Origin: Aureisphaera galaxeae
Lineage (GTDB): Bacteria; Bacteroidota; Bacteroidia; Flavobacteriales; Flavobacteriaceae
NCBI RefSeq assembly: GCF_028561275.1
Contig: NZ_JAQQTF010000007.1
Coordinates: 348,931-412,930 of the forward strand
Direction: 5' to 3'
Length of the DNA: 64,000 nt
The notes beneath the pieces were generated by a model, which searched no databases, was not told the DNA's origin, and was given only the letters and a program-made list of their open reading frames with translations. Positions 1-9,084 of this stretch are shown piece by piece. A program made the position numbers and the translations under genes. The first letter of the stretch is position 1, and each line of letters opens with the position of its first letter.

Positions 1-3000
1 CCCGAAGATGTTGTCGTCGGTCTGTGAACGGAAGCCGAACACGTCACCGGCCACTAGGCTCACGGATGCACTGCCGGACTGGTTGCCCTGCGCTGGGTCC
101 GTAAGCTGGGTGTACGTACCGTTGACGAGGTACCCGAAGCTGTCGAAGCCTGGGGTGTCGTTAAGGGTGTAGTCCCAGTCGAAGCTGACGGTCACGTCGG
201 CCGTAACGTCCACGGTAAAGTCGGTGAACCCTTCCGTACCGGACTGGTTGTCGCTACCGATGACCATGGCCTCGAAGGTGCTCGGCGCGTTGGCCAAGAG
301 GTCCTCAGGGTTTATCTCGGTGGTCCCGTCAGGCCCGATCTCGATGGTCACGTCCTGGCAGATGAGTATTGGGTCGGTCACGTCAAGTACTTCAACGGTG
401 GCCGTACAAGAAGCAGTGTTCCCACTGTCATCGGTAACGGTTACTTCTACCGCATTAAGTCCCAAATTAGAACAGTCAAGGTCAAGTGTTGTTGAGATTC
501 CCCCTCCACAGGTTCCGCTGAATACATATACACCGTCGTTTCCAGGCACTGGGTTCCCCCAGGTGGCCCCACCATCGGTGGAGTTCAGGCAGTCATAACT
601 TCCTGCCCCCGTAGCACCGGACACTTCCCAAGCGGTGATCCCACCGGAAGAAGAGGTCACGGATACGGATACCCAATAGTTCGTATCAACACCTGCTTGG
701 CTCGCAAACAGGAATGGAGCGATGTCGAATACTGTTTCACTTACGTCGAAGCCGAAGTTGTTCCCCACAACGGCCTGCGAGGTCGGTACAACGCCCGCTT
801 CGCTACCGATCATGGTACCGGGCTGTCCACCGTCATCCTCGTAATAGGCAAAGTCCGCGGTTGCGATGGTCGCCCCCACGTCGTGGAACAGGTTCATGGT
901 CACCTGCTCTAAAGTAAAGTCTAGGTCCGCTGCCACGACGATATCATTGGCTACGATGAACCCACTTCCCGGGTCACTGAAGTATCCGTTTTCAAAGGCG
1001 TTACTTGGGTTGGACTGGTCGCATGGAGCGGCGGGGTCACCTGTAGTGGCGGTCCATCCACAGGCTTCATTAACACTAGAGATCAAGCTACTAACATTGA
1101 TAGTTGCCATTCCGTTGGCATCCAATTCTACTTGAAGTACAGAAGAGGCAGGAGCCATAAAGGTCTGTCCAGCGTTAATACTACCAGGAGAAGAAGCAGA
1201 AGGAGCGTTCCATACGAAATCACCACTGCTGGATCCAGTTCCTGTTAATTGCAAGGATTCCCCGATTGGAGTCCCACTAGCTTCAGATACTCCGATATCG
1301 GTAGAAGTCATTCCGTTCGCAATACCATCGATCGCAGTGAACGTACCTTCATAGCTTAAGAACTGAAGTACATTTCCACCCTGTGCCAAAACGATTCCGT
1401 CTGGCGATCCGTTCTGGATTCCAGCAATTGGGAAGTTTACAGCACCGTATCCGTTTCCTTCATCATCAATAGTTCCAGAAAGGGCTACTTCGTTGTATTG
1501 TGCACCACCGTTTCCATTGTACAGTACAATGGTATAAACACTCAAGTCGGTTCCTGCGGGACCAGCAATTTCAATTGCTTCATCCTGATCGGCACCAGTG
1601 TTGTCATAGTGAATCTCATTAATGAAAACAGGCTCTCCGTTAATTTCGCCTAAGCAGAACACTTCGGGAGCAGTTACATCTTCTACCGTTACGTTGGCAG
1701 AGCATGATACCGTGTTTCCAGAGTCATCAGTAACATACAGTGTGTAGTTGTTGGTGCCTACATCTGCACAAGTTAAATCCATTGAGGCCGTAGTTGCATT
1801 ATCGAAAACAAATAAGGTTTCCGAAGGCGTTGCCCCATCTCCGGATATTGCATATAGGTTACCTGAATTATCGAAAGAAATTCCTGAGAATCTCATACCC
1901 GTATTTCCAATTCCTGTACCAATTCCTGTAGTTACATCTATGATTCCAAGACTTCTGTTAGAACCACCACTTTTGTAAATGATATATACTTCGCCCGTAG
2001 CAGGATTTGCCGTTAGGCCCGTAGATCCAGCTGTGATCTCAACTCCATCCATTACAACAGGAACTGTTGAAATAACGGCACCAGTATTAGGATCAAATTC
2101 TACAAGGTCCGATGAGAAAGGATCTACAGCATAGATACTAGTTCCCACAACAGCAAAACCTCTAACATAATCACGAGCCAGTGTAGATAGTAAGGTAAAT
2201 GTCTCAGCAACAGGATCAACCAAAACAATGTTTTCAGATCTGTCCATTGCGACAAAACCGCTCAGTGGTGGATAATATGCCATACCAGTAACTTCCTGTG
2301 TAAGACCTGAAGGCCATGTGTTTCCAGGTGCGAGATTCGCTCCAACCGTAAGGGTTGTCAGATTTATAGGTTCAAAATACTGGTCTCCTGGAGAAATTCC
2401 AGAAGCATGGTACATAAGACCATTAACAGGATTGTAAGCAATAGACTCTCCATCGTTACCATTTCCTAATGTCAATACTTGTGTATTGCTTGCCAAAGGA
2501 CCAGGAGGTGTAAATGAGAAGTTTACATTCCCACAATTATCGGTGCTACCACCGTCCAATTCGGAAGCATCTAAAGTATACATTCCGTTGTCGTCCAACT
2601 GTACGGTAATGTCTTGACAAACGGCAACAGGGTCTTCATTATCTTCTACAGTAATGGTAAAGGAACAAGAAGCCGAGTTTCCAGCCAAGTCGGTTGCCGT
2701 AAACGTAATTGTGCTTACTCCCACAGGGAAAGCACTTCCACTTGGCAATCCACCTGTTTGTAGCACCGTATCTAAATCTCCATCAGGATCGCTCGCAATG
2801 GCATCTGGGAAACTTACAATAGCTTCACACTGTCCTGGGGAAGCAGGTGTAACCACATCACTAGGACATGTAATCATTGGAGGATTTCCTGTACCTGCAG
2901 AAAAAGTTTGACCCACATTAATAGAGCCAGGGGATTCTGCAGCTGGAGCATTCCATGTAAAGTCGGTGTATACATTACCTGTACCGGTAAGCTGAAGGGA

Positions 3001-3435
3001 TTCACCCACAGGCGTTGAACCGGGTTCGGAAACACCAATATCGGTTGAGGTAATGCCATTGGCAGGGCCATTGGAGGCAGTGAAGCTACCTTCGTAGCTT
3101 AAAAATTGCACAAGAACGACTCCATCCACAAGGGCAATTCCGTCTGGAGCACCGTTTTGAATACCAGAGATTAGCTGGCTTACAGCTCCAAAACCGGCTC
3201 CTTCGTCATCAATAGTACCGCTAAGGGCTACTGTATTGTAACTGGCGCCTCCGTTACCATTGTAAAGAACGATGCTATAAGTAGAAAGATCTGTTCCTGC
3301 AGGCCCAGCTACTTCTACAAACTCTCCAACGTCTCCGCCAGTATTGTCATAATGAATTTCATTGATAAATACAGATTGGCCAAAGGCAAAGCAACCCGTA
3401 AATAGCAATAAAAAGGTTAAAGTAAATTTTTTCAT
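1..3435 (-). CDS. Giant secreted surface protein with lamin-tail and HYR-type domains, partial
   Basis: Open minus-strand frame from the ATG at 3433-3435, running off the left edge, so at least 1145 residues are visible and the C-terminus is missing. It begins with a Sec signal peptide (MKKFTLTFLLLFTGCFAFGQ). Right after it comes a lamin-tail-like module (VFINEIHYDNTGGD, near 2890-3380). HYR-type modules follow (ITCPSDVVTPASPGQCEAIV; CQDITVQLDDNGMYTLDASE), then a beta-propeller-like stretch, a second lamin-tail copy (near 1160-1660) and another HYR-type linker. Families of this architecture are exported adhesins or calcium-rich surface proteins, usually anchored or released by T9SS. The C-terminal sorting domain would lie outside the window. 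Composition shifts sharply below about 1090, which becomes G+C rich. Function beyond surface or secreted protein is not known. Confidence 0.85.
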   Translation of the reverse strand, partial: MKKFTLTFLLLFTGCFAFGQSVFINEIHYDNTGGDVGEFVEVAGPAGTDLSTYSIVLYNGNGGASYNTVALSGTIDDEGAGFGAVSQLISGIQNGAPDGIALVDGVVLVQFLSYEGSFTASNGPANGITSTDIGVSEPGSTPVGESLQLTGTGNVYTDFTWNAPAAESPGSINVGQTFSAGTGNPPMITCPSDVVTPASPGQCEAIVSFPDAIASDPDGDLDTVLQTGGLPSGSAFPVGVSTITFTATDLAGNSASCSFTITVEDNEDPVAVCQDITVQLDDNGMYTLDASELDGGSTDNCGNVNFSFTPPGPLASNTQVLTLGNGNDGESIAYNPVNGLMYHASGISPGDQYFEPINLTTLTVGANLAPGNTWPSGLTQEVTGMAYYPPLSGFVAMDRSENIVLVDPVAETFTLLSTLARDYVRGFAVVGTSIYAVDPFSSDLVEFDPNTGAVISTVPVVMDGVEITAGSTGLTANPATGEVYIIYKSGGSNRSLGIIDVTTGIGTGIGNTGMRFSGISFDNSGNLYAISGDGATPSETLFVFDNATTASMDLTCADVGTNNYTLYVTDDSGNTVSCSANVTVEDVTAPEVFCLGEINGEPVFINEIHYDNTGADQDEAIEIAGPAGTDLSVYTIVLYNGNGGAQYNEVALSGTIDDEGNGYGAVNFPIAGIQNGSPDGIVLAQGGNVLQFLSYEGTFTAIDGIANGMTSTDIGVSEASGTPIGESLQLTGTGSSSGDFVWNAPSASSPGSINAGQTFMAPASSVLQVELDANGMATINVSSLISSVNEACGWTATTGDPAAPCDQSNPSNAFENGYFSDPGSGFIVANDIVVAADLDFTLEQVTMNLFHDVGATIATADFAYYEDDGGQPGTMIGSEAGVVPTSQAVVGNNFGFDVSETVFDIAPFLFASQAGVDTNYWVSVSVTSSSGGITAWEVSGATGAGSYDCLNSTDGGATWGNPVPGNDGVYVFSGTCGGGISTTLDLDCSNLGLNAVEVTVTDDSGNTASCTATVEVLDVTDPILICQDVTIEIGPDGTTEINPEDLLANAPSTFEAMVIGSDNQSGTEGFTDFTVDVTADVTVSFDWDYTLNDTPGFDSFGYLVNGTYTQLTDPAQGNQSGSASVSLVAGDVFGFRSQTDDNIFG

Positions 3436-3462
3436 GTAATAGTGATTTGTAATAATATCCTA

Positions 3463-3470
3463 CAAATATA
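3463..3470 (-). promoter_or_regulatory. Candidate -7 box of the surface-protein gene
   Basis: Minus strand reads TATATTTG, a perfect match to the Bacteroidota -7 consensus TAnnTTTG, about 27 nt upstream of the ATG at 3435. No convincing -33 TTG is visible at the right distance, so this is a partial promoter call. Confidence 0.5.
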
Positions 3471-3573
3471 CTGGATTACATAGGGGATAGGAAGGTTTTT
3501 CGGATTAAATTAATGTGAAGAAAAGACAGACAACTATGAGTTAAAAAGAAGGCTGGGAATTTGACAATAGTCA

Positions 3574-4323
3574 TTAATCGGCGAAAGGCAATAGAGAGAT
3601 GCTTATGGCCAAAAAGTTAGTGCCCACATGAAAAAGTAGTGGATACATAAATCCGAAGGAAACCCGCATGTATCCATAAATGAGAGCACTCATGAGTTGA
3701 GGCAAGGTAAGGATGGGGAGGAGAAGTACATTGGTGAGGTTCAATTCATATTTCGTGATGTGTGCCCAAGCGAAAATCACGCAGGATACGTAGTATATAC
3801 TTTGGAAGTGTAGTGTCCAAAATTCGATCAACTTATCTTTTACCGTTTTCAGGTTTACAATTGGAAACAGAACGACTCCGACTAAAACCGAAATGGCAAC
3901 CCTAGTGACAAAACTCTCATCGACGGCACTCATTTTGGTGAAGAAAACGGCCTTGGTCAAAATGTAGTAGGTGAATACAATGGACGACAAGACAAAATAG
4001 AGAGGCCTGAATCGCAAGGAAAGCCTGAAAGCGGTTTCTTCAAGAAGGGGTAAAATAAAGGCCCCTACCAACAGCAATAGCATAGGAGAAAATCGCTCGG
4101 CCATACTTACACTTTGTACGTTCTCCGGATCATACACCAATGCGAAGAATAGTACTACGGGAATGAGTAAGATGAGTTTTAAAATGTACAATCCGATAGT
4201 GTCGTAAACCTTGGCTTTGGTCGATTTTTCCAGATTTTCTTCGTTGTGCGGACTTTTAATGAAACTGAAAATTTCGTTGAATAGGGAGATATAATACTTG
4301 GGCTTGATCAAGGGATACTTCAT
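3574..4323 (-). CDS. CPBP-family intramembrane metalloprotease
   Basis: 249 residues with several hydrophobic membrane segments. The three CPBP (CAAX protease and bacteriocin-processing) motifs are visible: EETAFR with the glutamate pair at 95-96 and R100, FAWAH with H188, and HVGTN with H232 and N236. These are the catalytic/metal-site positions in the family. Such proteins are membrane peptidases. Substrates are generally unknown in Bacteroidota, and prenylated proteins are not expected. The gene stands alone, with a 118-nt gap to gpsA upstream and no obvious partner, so substrate cannot be inferred from context. Family assignment is firm because all three motifs are intact and in order. 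Confidence 0.85.
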   Translation of the reverse strand: MKYPLIKPKYYISLFNEIFSFIKSPHNEENLEKSTKAKVYDTIGLYILKLILLIPVVLFFALVYDPENVQSVSMAERFSPMLLLLVGAFILPLLEETAFRLSLRFRPLYFVLSSIVFTYYILTKAVFFTKMSAVDESFVTRVAISVLVGVVLFPIVNLKTVKDKLIEFWTLHFQSIYYVSCVIFAWAHITKYELNLTNVLLLPILTLPQLMSALIYGYMRVSFGFMYPLLFHVGTNFLAISISLLPFAD

Positions 4324-4441
4324 GTTCGGCTGCTTTAACTGGAAGACGAAGCACCCTTCTATTTGTTACCTCAAGGAGGGAATGAAACAAGAGTATTCTG
4401 GATGAATGCCAATGGGTTCGCGAAGATTTGGAAAGTGAAAT

Positions 4442-5446
4442 CTAATTTAGTTTGTCAGTCAATTTTTTGAAGACCTTCTTTGGGTTCTTCTTTTCATACA
4501 GTACGGCATAAACCGCATTGATGATGGGAGTTTTGGCCTTTTTCTTTCCCTTGGCATTGTTGAGTTCGTAGGCACTTTTGGTTGCATAATATCCCTCTGC
4601 GACCATGTTCATTTCCATTTGGGCACTTTTCACGGTATATCCTTTACCAATCATATTACCGAACATTCGGTTACGGCTAAACGTAGAGTAGCCGGTTACC
4701 AGAAGGTCCCCCAAATAGGCAGACCCGTTAATATCCCGTTTCATTTTGTGCACCTTTTTTACATAGCGCTTCATTTCGCGAATGGCATTGCTCATTAATA
4801 CGCTCTGAAAGTTATCCCCATAGCCCAAACCATGGGCGATCCCTGCGGCAAGTGCATAGATGTTCTTCAGCATGGCCGCGTACTCGGTACCGATAATATC
4901 ATCACTAGTAGTACATTTTATATAGCGGCAGGATAATTTGTCGGCCACCAATTCCGCTTTTTCGGTATCGGCACAGGCAATGGTAAGATAAGAGAGACGC
5001 TCCAAGGCAACCTCCTCCGCATGGCAGGGTCCCGTAATAACGCCTATGTCCTTGAAGGGGATATTATAGTGGGTATAGAAATGGTCTCCTACGATCAAAC
5101 TACTTTCGGGAACAATTCCCTTAATGGCCGAAAAAATTACTTTCCCTTCTAAAGAAGAGGTTAATTTCTCCAACTCTTTTTCTACAAAGGCGGATGGAAT
5201 TACGAAAATGAGATAGTCGGCATAGTCCACCAACTCATTAATATCATTGCTTAATTTTAGTTTATCGATGTCGAATTCTACAGAACTGAGGTAATTCGGA
5301 TTGTGGTATTGTGTTCTTAGGTGTTCCAATGCTTGTTCGTTTCGCATGTACCAACCTATTTCATCTAGGTTCTCGGAAAGCATTTTCACAATGGCGGTAG
5401 CCCAACTACCCCCACCAAAGACTGCAAATTTTGTTTTTTGAGCCAT
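4442..5446 (-). CDS. gpsA: NAD(P)H-dependent glycerol-3-phosphate dehydrogenase
   Basis: Reduces dihydroxyacetone phosphate to sn-glycerol-3-phosphate for phospholipid synthesis in the cytoplasm. The protein is 334 residues from the chosen start MAQKTKFAVFGGG (ATG at 5446), normal for GpsA. An in-frame ATG at 5500 would add 18 residues that do not look like a family N-terminus and would push the Rossmann fold away from the start. Visible motifs are the dinucleotide loop GGGSWATA near residues 10-17, ITGPCHAEE in the middle, and the catalytic-lysine region YAAMLKNIYALAAGIAHGLG. The C-terminus ends in a lysine-rich tail (KKNPKKVFKKLTDKLN). It appears monocistronic. Confidence 0.93.
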   Translation of the reverse strand: MAQKTKFAVFGGGSWATAIVKMLSENLDEIGWYMRNEQALEHLRTQYHNPNYLSSVEFDIDKLKLSNDINELVDYADYLIFVIPSAFVEKELEKLTSSLEGKVIFSAIKGIVPESSLIVGDHFYTHYNIPFKDIGVITGPCHAEEVALERLSYLTIACADTEKAELVADKLSCRYIKCTTSDDIIGTEYAAMLKNIYALAAGIAHGLGYGDNFQSVLMSNAIREMKRYVKKVHKMKRDINGSAYLGDLLVTGYSTFSRNRMFGNMIGKGYTVKSAQMEMNMVAEGYYATKSAYELNNAKGKKKAKTPIINAVYAVLYEKKNPKKVFKKLTDKLN

Positions 5447-5628
5447 GTAGTTTTTTCTGAAATGTAAAAATACACAATTCTCCTGCATGCTACTTTCCAA
5501 ATGGTTTCTTCACACATTATTGATTTCAAATTTCCATTAAACTAACATTTAAGTTACTGAAAAACAGATTAATAAATTTTTGGCACGCTTTTAGATTTCC
5601 ACTTCCCGAACCTTAAAATCCAGATGAT

Positions 5629-6555
5629 ATGAAAGCACTTAAATTACTTTTCGGATTTACGTTATTGGCTACGCTATTCACCTCTTGCTACACCGAAGTG
5701 GTAGTAGAGGATCCTACAACAACCATAGATCCCGTGCCAACGGTTACCTTGGCAGAGGTATTGAATTCTTATGAGTTATGGTATGTGGATATTAATCGCT
5801 CCAATGCCAGTGGTGAGATTCCGTTCATGCAAATTGCCTTTACGCTTTCATTCAGAAATGGAAATCTGAAGGCAAACAACAACCTGGTTGGTATTGGCGA
5901 TCAAGGATATGGTTTTGGAATCGATGTGGGATACTACGACACCTTTGTGGATGAGTTGGATATATCTCACGATGTCGATGGATTCCACTCCTTTGAGGTG
6001 ATCCAATTGAACAACCGTGAAATAGAATTGTATTATCCACCGTTGAATCTACGTTATATTCTGGTGGGATACCAGAGAAGTACCTTCGATTACGATCTGC
6101 TGTTCTATGACAATATCCACTATTTCATGCAGGAATATACTGCTTGGGAAAAGATATATACCAGTCCTTATGGAGAGCCGAATGAGTTCGATTACGAGAA
6201 TTTCCTTCAGTTTTTACCAGGAGGTGGTGATGGAAACTTCCAGAGTTCTCAAGATTTGAATGGAACGGACATCTATGATATTTACTGGGATTACACGGGG
6301 ATTTTCAATATAGATGATGTGTCGGGAGACATCTACACGAAATATTTAACACTAGATTATGATTATCTGGGCAATGAATATTTTGTTCTCGACGTTATTG
6401 ATGATAGAACGGTCGAATTGTTCCATGAACCTTCAGGTACCTTGTACCGCTTCCGAGGAAAAGGATACATTCAGTACCGAAACAATGAAAGAGGAAAAAT
6501 GCGTTTATCTAAAAAGGATATTGCGAAGCAAACCAAGAAGATTAGCATTTTCTAA
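5629..6555 (+). CDS. Lipoprotein of unknown function
   Basis: 308 residues. The N-terminus is a lipoprotein signal, MKALKLLFGFTLLATLFTSC, with the lipobox cysteine at residue 20. A short acidic/threonine-proline linker follows, so it should be a membrane-anchored periplasmic or surface lipoprotein. The mature part is rich in Tyr, Asp and Phe and looks all-beta, with two similar halves (one near residues 45-150, one near 180-285). Each half has a wording of the type 'IELYYPP..LRYILVGY' / 'VELFHEPSGTLYRFRG', suggesting an internal duplication. The C-terminus is basic (KMRLSKKDIAKQTKK). I do not recognise the family. Neighbours are housekeeping genes on the other strand and give no clue. Confidence 0.75.
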   Translation: MKALKLLFGFTLLATLFTSCYTEVVVEDPTTTIDPVPTVTLAEVLNSYELWYVDINRSNASGEIPFMQIAFTLSFRNGNLKANNNLVGIGDQGYGFGIDVGYYDTFVDELDISHDVDGFHSFEVIQLNNREIELYYPPLNLRYILVGYQRSTFDYDLLFYDNIHYFMQEYTAWEKIYTSPYGEPNEFDYENFLQFLPGGGDGNFQSSQDLNGTDIYDIYWDYTGIFNIDDVSGDIYTKYLTLDYDYLGNEYFVLDVIDDRTVELFHEPSGTLYRFRGKGYIQYRNNERGKMRLSKKDIAKQTKKISIF

Positions 6556-6586
6556 GATATAAAGACTTTTGGTTGGTTATTTAGTT

Positions 6587-6625
6587 GAAACCGCTGGCAC
6601 TCAATCTTCGAGTTCCGGCGGTTTC
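6587..6625. terminator. Hairpin between convergent genes
   Basis: Arms GAAACCGC (6587-6594) and GCGGTTTC (6618-6625), with an inner ACTC/GAGT stem. It lies exactly between the lipoprotein gene ending at 6555 and nadD ending at 6626. There is no long T-run, so this is a likely shared, imperfect terminator. Confidence 0.6.
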
Positions 6626-7216
6626 TCATTTGTAAAAATTCATTTCGTCCAAATACTGCCAAACATTATGAGGCAGTAAAGGCCTAATGTTTTTCCCTTC
6701 TTTGATGCTGTTTCTTATAAAAGTGGATGAAATTTCCATAATAGGGGCATTTATCTTGGTGATCTTTTCGTGTCCCTCAAATTGATGCTCAATGGTTCCT
6801 TCGGAAATTCTAGGGTAGACATAAATGGAATATTGCTCTAGAATAATTTCATAGTTTTTCCATTTGTGGAAACTCTTCAAATTGTCTTCGCCCATGATTA
6901 GGCAAAATTCATGGTCGGGGTATTTCTCTTCCAAAACTGCCAAGGTATTTACCGTGTAATTGGGCTGTGGCAAATCGAACTCCACTTTGCTCGATTTTAT
7001 TTTCGGGTAGTCTTCTAAGGCAATATCTACCATGACCAAACGGTGTAAATCACCTAATAACGTTTTCTTCTTTTTGTGCGGATTGTGCGGTGTTACGACC
7101 ATCCAAACTTCATCCAACTCCCCATATTCTACCATATGGTTGGCAATGGTAAGGTGGCCTACATGGATGGGATTGAAGGTTCCGAAATACAGTCCTATCT
7201 TCTTTGATGTCGCCAT
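6626..7216 (-). CDS. nadD: Nicotinate-nucleotide adenylyltransferase
   Basis: Transfers AMP from ATP to nicotinate mononucleotide in NAD synthesis. It has 196 residues, typical for NadD. The nucleotidyltransferase signature GTFNPIHVGH is at residues 12-21 (H18 and H21 form the HxGH motif). The second motif, ISSTFIRNSI, is near the C-terminus, and LIMGEDNLKSFHKWKN in the middle is characteristic. The start codon at 7216 overlaps the last base of the gmk stop codon. Genes yicC, gmk and nadD therefore form a tightly packed operon transcribed right to left. This order is common in Flavobacteriia. Confidence 0.93.
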   Translation of the reverse strand: MATSKKIGLYFGTFNPIHVGHLTIANHMVEYGELDEVWMVVTPHNPHKKKKTLLGDLHRLVMVDIALEDYPKIKSSKVEFDLPQPNYTVNTLAVLEEKYPDHEFCLIMGEDNLKSFHKWKNYEIILEQYSIYVYPRISEGTIEHQFEGHEKITKINAPIMEISSTFIRNSIKEGKNIRPLLPHNVWQYLDEMNFYK

Positions 7217-7809
7217 TATTCTTCTTCTGCACTTATTTCATTGGCAATGTGCTGTGCCACTAAATGCTCTGCTTCTTCCAAAGCATTTTCCAAGATATCA
7301 TTCTCGATGATGAAGTCGAACTGTGGGGCCGTGGCCATTTCTACGGAAGCTTTGGCAATGCGCATATTGATCTTTTCTTCACTCTCGGTTTTTCGTTTTT
7401 TCAATCGGATCTTTAGCTCTTCTACGCTGGGAGGACGCACAAAAACAGCCAGGGTTTCTTCCGGGAACTTTCGTTTAATGCGAAGACCACCCACCACATC
7501 GATATCGAATATTACATTTTTCCCCATGGCCCAAATGCGTTCTACTTCTGTTTTTAAGGTGCCGTAGAAATTATCGCGGTATACCTCTTCCCATTCTAGG
7601 AAATCACCCGCTTTCATGTGTTTTTTGAATTGCTCGAGGCTTATGAAATAGTAATCCGTTCCATCTTTTTCATCACCGCGTGGCGCCCTTGAGGTAGCCG
7701 AAATAGAAAATTCCAGGTTGAGATGTTTTTGGGCTAAAAGATGACGGACAATGGTCGTTTTTCCACTCCCAGAAGGGGCCGAAAATACAATGAGTTTTCC
7801 TCCCTTCAT
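7216..7809 (-). CDS. gmk: Guanylate kinase
   Basis: Phosphorylates GMP to GDP with ATP in the cytoplasm. 197 residues. The P-loop APSGSGKT is at residues 11-18. The GMP-binding region ISATSRAPRGDEKDGTDYYF and the segment FLEWEEVYRDNFYGT follow in the expected order, with VIFDIDVVGGLRIK in the middle. Guanylate kinases normally read DVDVQGA at that last point, here DIDVVGG, which is a common Bacteroidota variant. Overlaps by one base with nadD downstream and yicC upstream, so it is the central gene of a three-gene operon. Confidence 0.94.
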   Translation of the reverse strand: MKGGKLIVFSAPSGSGKTTIVRHLLAQKHLNLEFSISATSRAPRGDEKDGTDYYFISLEQFKKHMKAGDFLEWEEVYRDNFYGTLKTEVERIWAMGKNVIFDIDVVGGLRIKRKFPEETLAVFVRPPSVEELKIRLKKRKTESEEKINMRIAKASVEMATAPQFDFIIENDILENALEEAEHLVAQHIANEISAEEE

Positions 7810-8666
7810 TATAGTACGTTTAGGGCTTGTTCCTTAATTTTTTCGAGTTCGTCCTTCATCTGTACAACCAATTGTTGCATGGGAGCGAAATTGGCTTTAG
7901 AACCAATGGTGTTTATTTCCCTTCCTATTTCTTGGGAAATGAAACCTAATTTTTTCCCGTTGGAATCTTTTGAAGATAGGGATTCTAAGAAGTATTCCAA
8001 GTGATTTTTAAGTCGAACCTTCTCTTCGGTGATATCGTACTTCTCCAAATAATAGATAAGTTCTTGTTCGAATCGGTTTTCGTCTACATCTTCCTTAAGA
8101 TCCGAAACGGCTTTACGAAGTCGTTCTTTTACGGCATCCACTCGCTGGGGATCCATCTCGATCACCTTTTCCAAAAGTGCGGAAATGTTAGTGATTCGTT
8201 TTTCAAAATCCTTCTTCAGGGCATCCCCTTCGGCGCTGCGGTATTTGTTAATTTCTACCAAAGCCTCGTTCACAGCATTCAAAATCTGGTTGAATTCATC
8301 GGCATCGATCTCCTCCCGTTCTGTCTTTAGCGCATCAGGCATTCGAACGGCCATTTTCAACAATTCCGTTTTATCGCCATCCACCACATGGGTCAATTGC
8401 GAAATGTATTGGTTAACAACGGCCGTGTTTATTTTGGTGTTGGTTTCTTCTCCCGTAATTTCTACGAACAGATTAAAATCTACCTTTCCCCTAACGAGGG
8501 ATTTGGCGATCCTGTTGCGGATTTCCAATTCCTTTTCCCGATAGGCACCCGGAACACGGGCATTCATATCGAGGTTCTTGCTATTAAGGGATTTTATCTC
8601 AACCGTTATTTTTTTACTGGCCAATTGGATTACACATTTTCCATAGCCGGTCATGGATTGAATCAT
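7809..8666 (-). CDS. YicC/YloC family endoribonuclease
   Basis: 285 residues beginning MIQSMTGYGK, the hallmark N-terminus of the YicC family. The other conserved blocks are visible: the EIKSLNSKNLDMNARVP segment near residue 25, and a C-terminal EKVRLKNHLEYFLESL block followed by KLGFISQEIGREINTIGSKAN. Members of this family have been shown to be endoribonucleases involved in RNA decay. First gene of the yicC-gmk-nadD operon, with a good promoter just upstream (8686-8718). Confidence 0.9.
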   Translation of the reverse strand: MIQSMTGYGKCVIQLASKKITVEIKSLNSKNLDMNARVPGAYREKELEIRNRIAKSLVRGKVDFNLFVEITGEETNTKINTAVVNQYISQLTHVVDGDKTELLKMAVRMPDALKTEREEIDADEFNQILNAVNEALVEINKYRSAEGDALKKDFEKRITNISALLEKVIEMDPQRVDAVKERLRKAVSDLKEDVDENRFEQELIYYLEKYDITEEKVRLKNHLEYFLESLSSKDSNGKKLGFISQEIGREINTIGSKANFAPMQQLVVQMKDELEKIKEQALNVL

Positions 8667-8685
8667 ACTGCAATGTTAAGAGAAG

Positions 8686-8718
8686 CAAAGGTACGCAATT
8701 CCAAATTCTGAAAGGCAA
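8686..8718 (-). promoter_or_regulatory. Promoter of the yicC-gmk-nadD operon
   Basis: On the minus strand the -7 box reads TACCTTTG (plus 8686-8693) and the -33 TTG is at plus 8716-8718, separated by 22 bp. Both fit the Bacteroidota pattern TTG-N19-23-TAnnTTTG. The box lies 19 nt upstream of the yicC ATG. Confidence 0.6.
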
Positions 8719-8721
8719 GGA

Positions 8722-9078
8722 CTATTCCTTCGGATTTCCCATAGCATCGAAATGTTTACTTAGATAACGTTCCGTACTGAAAAATGCCAAAAGGATAAGG
8801 AGTGTATTGCCGATAATGGTTCCCAAGAGATTATATTGGGGATACAAAAAGTAAAGCATCGCAGGAATAAAAAAGCTATAGAGCGTATACCGAATTGAAA
8901 TCTCTATGGAATGCTCATTGGCGGCTTTCCAGATGGTTTCATTGCGCATGGAACGCGTGGTCCTGTACCCATAATACATATTGATTTTTTTAGGGGGAAA
9001 CCTTTTAAAAATCAAAAAGAGTATGAGCATAAAGACGCAGTATCCTACACCCAGTAATAATTGAAATTCGGCGGTCAT
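8722..9078 (-). CDS. SdpI-family membrane protein
   Basis: 118 residues with three likely membrane segments (about 8-26, 63-82 and 86-105). The sequence KINMYYGYRTTRSMRNETIWKAAN is the conserved cytosolic loop of the SdpI/YhfL family (GYRT.RSM.N...W..AN). B. subtilis SdpI confers immunity to a killing peptide, but most members, including this one, are of unknown function. It lies 6 nt downstream of the DUF1080 gene on the same strand. It may thus be the last gene of the sugar operon by position, though a functional link is not evident. Confidence 0.75.
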   Translation of the reverse strand: MTAEFQLLLGVGYCVFMLILFLIFKRFPPKKINMYYGYRTTRSMRNETIWKAANEHSIEISIRYTLYSFFIPAMLYFLYPQYNLLGTIIGNTLLILLAFFSTERYLSKHFDAMGNPKE

Positions 9079-9084
9079 ACCTAA

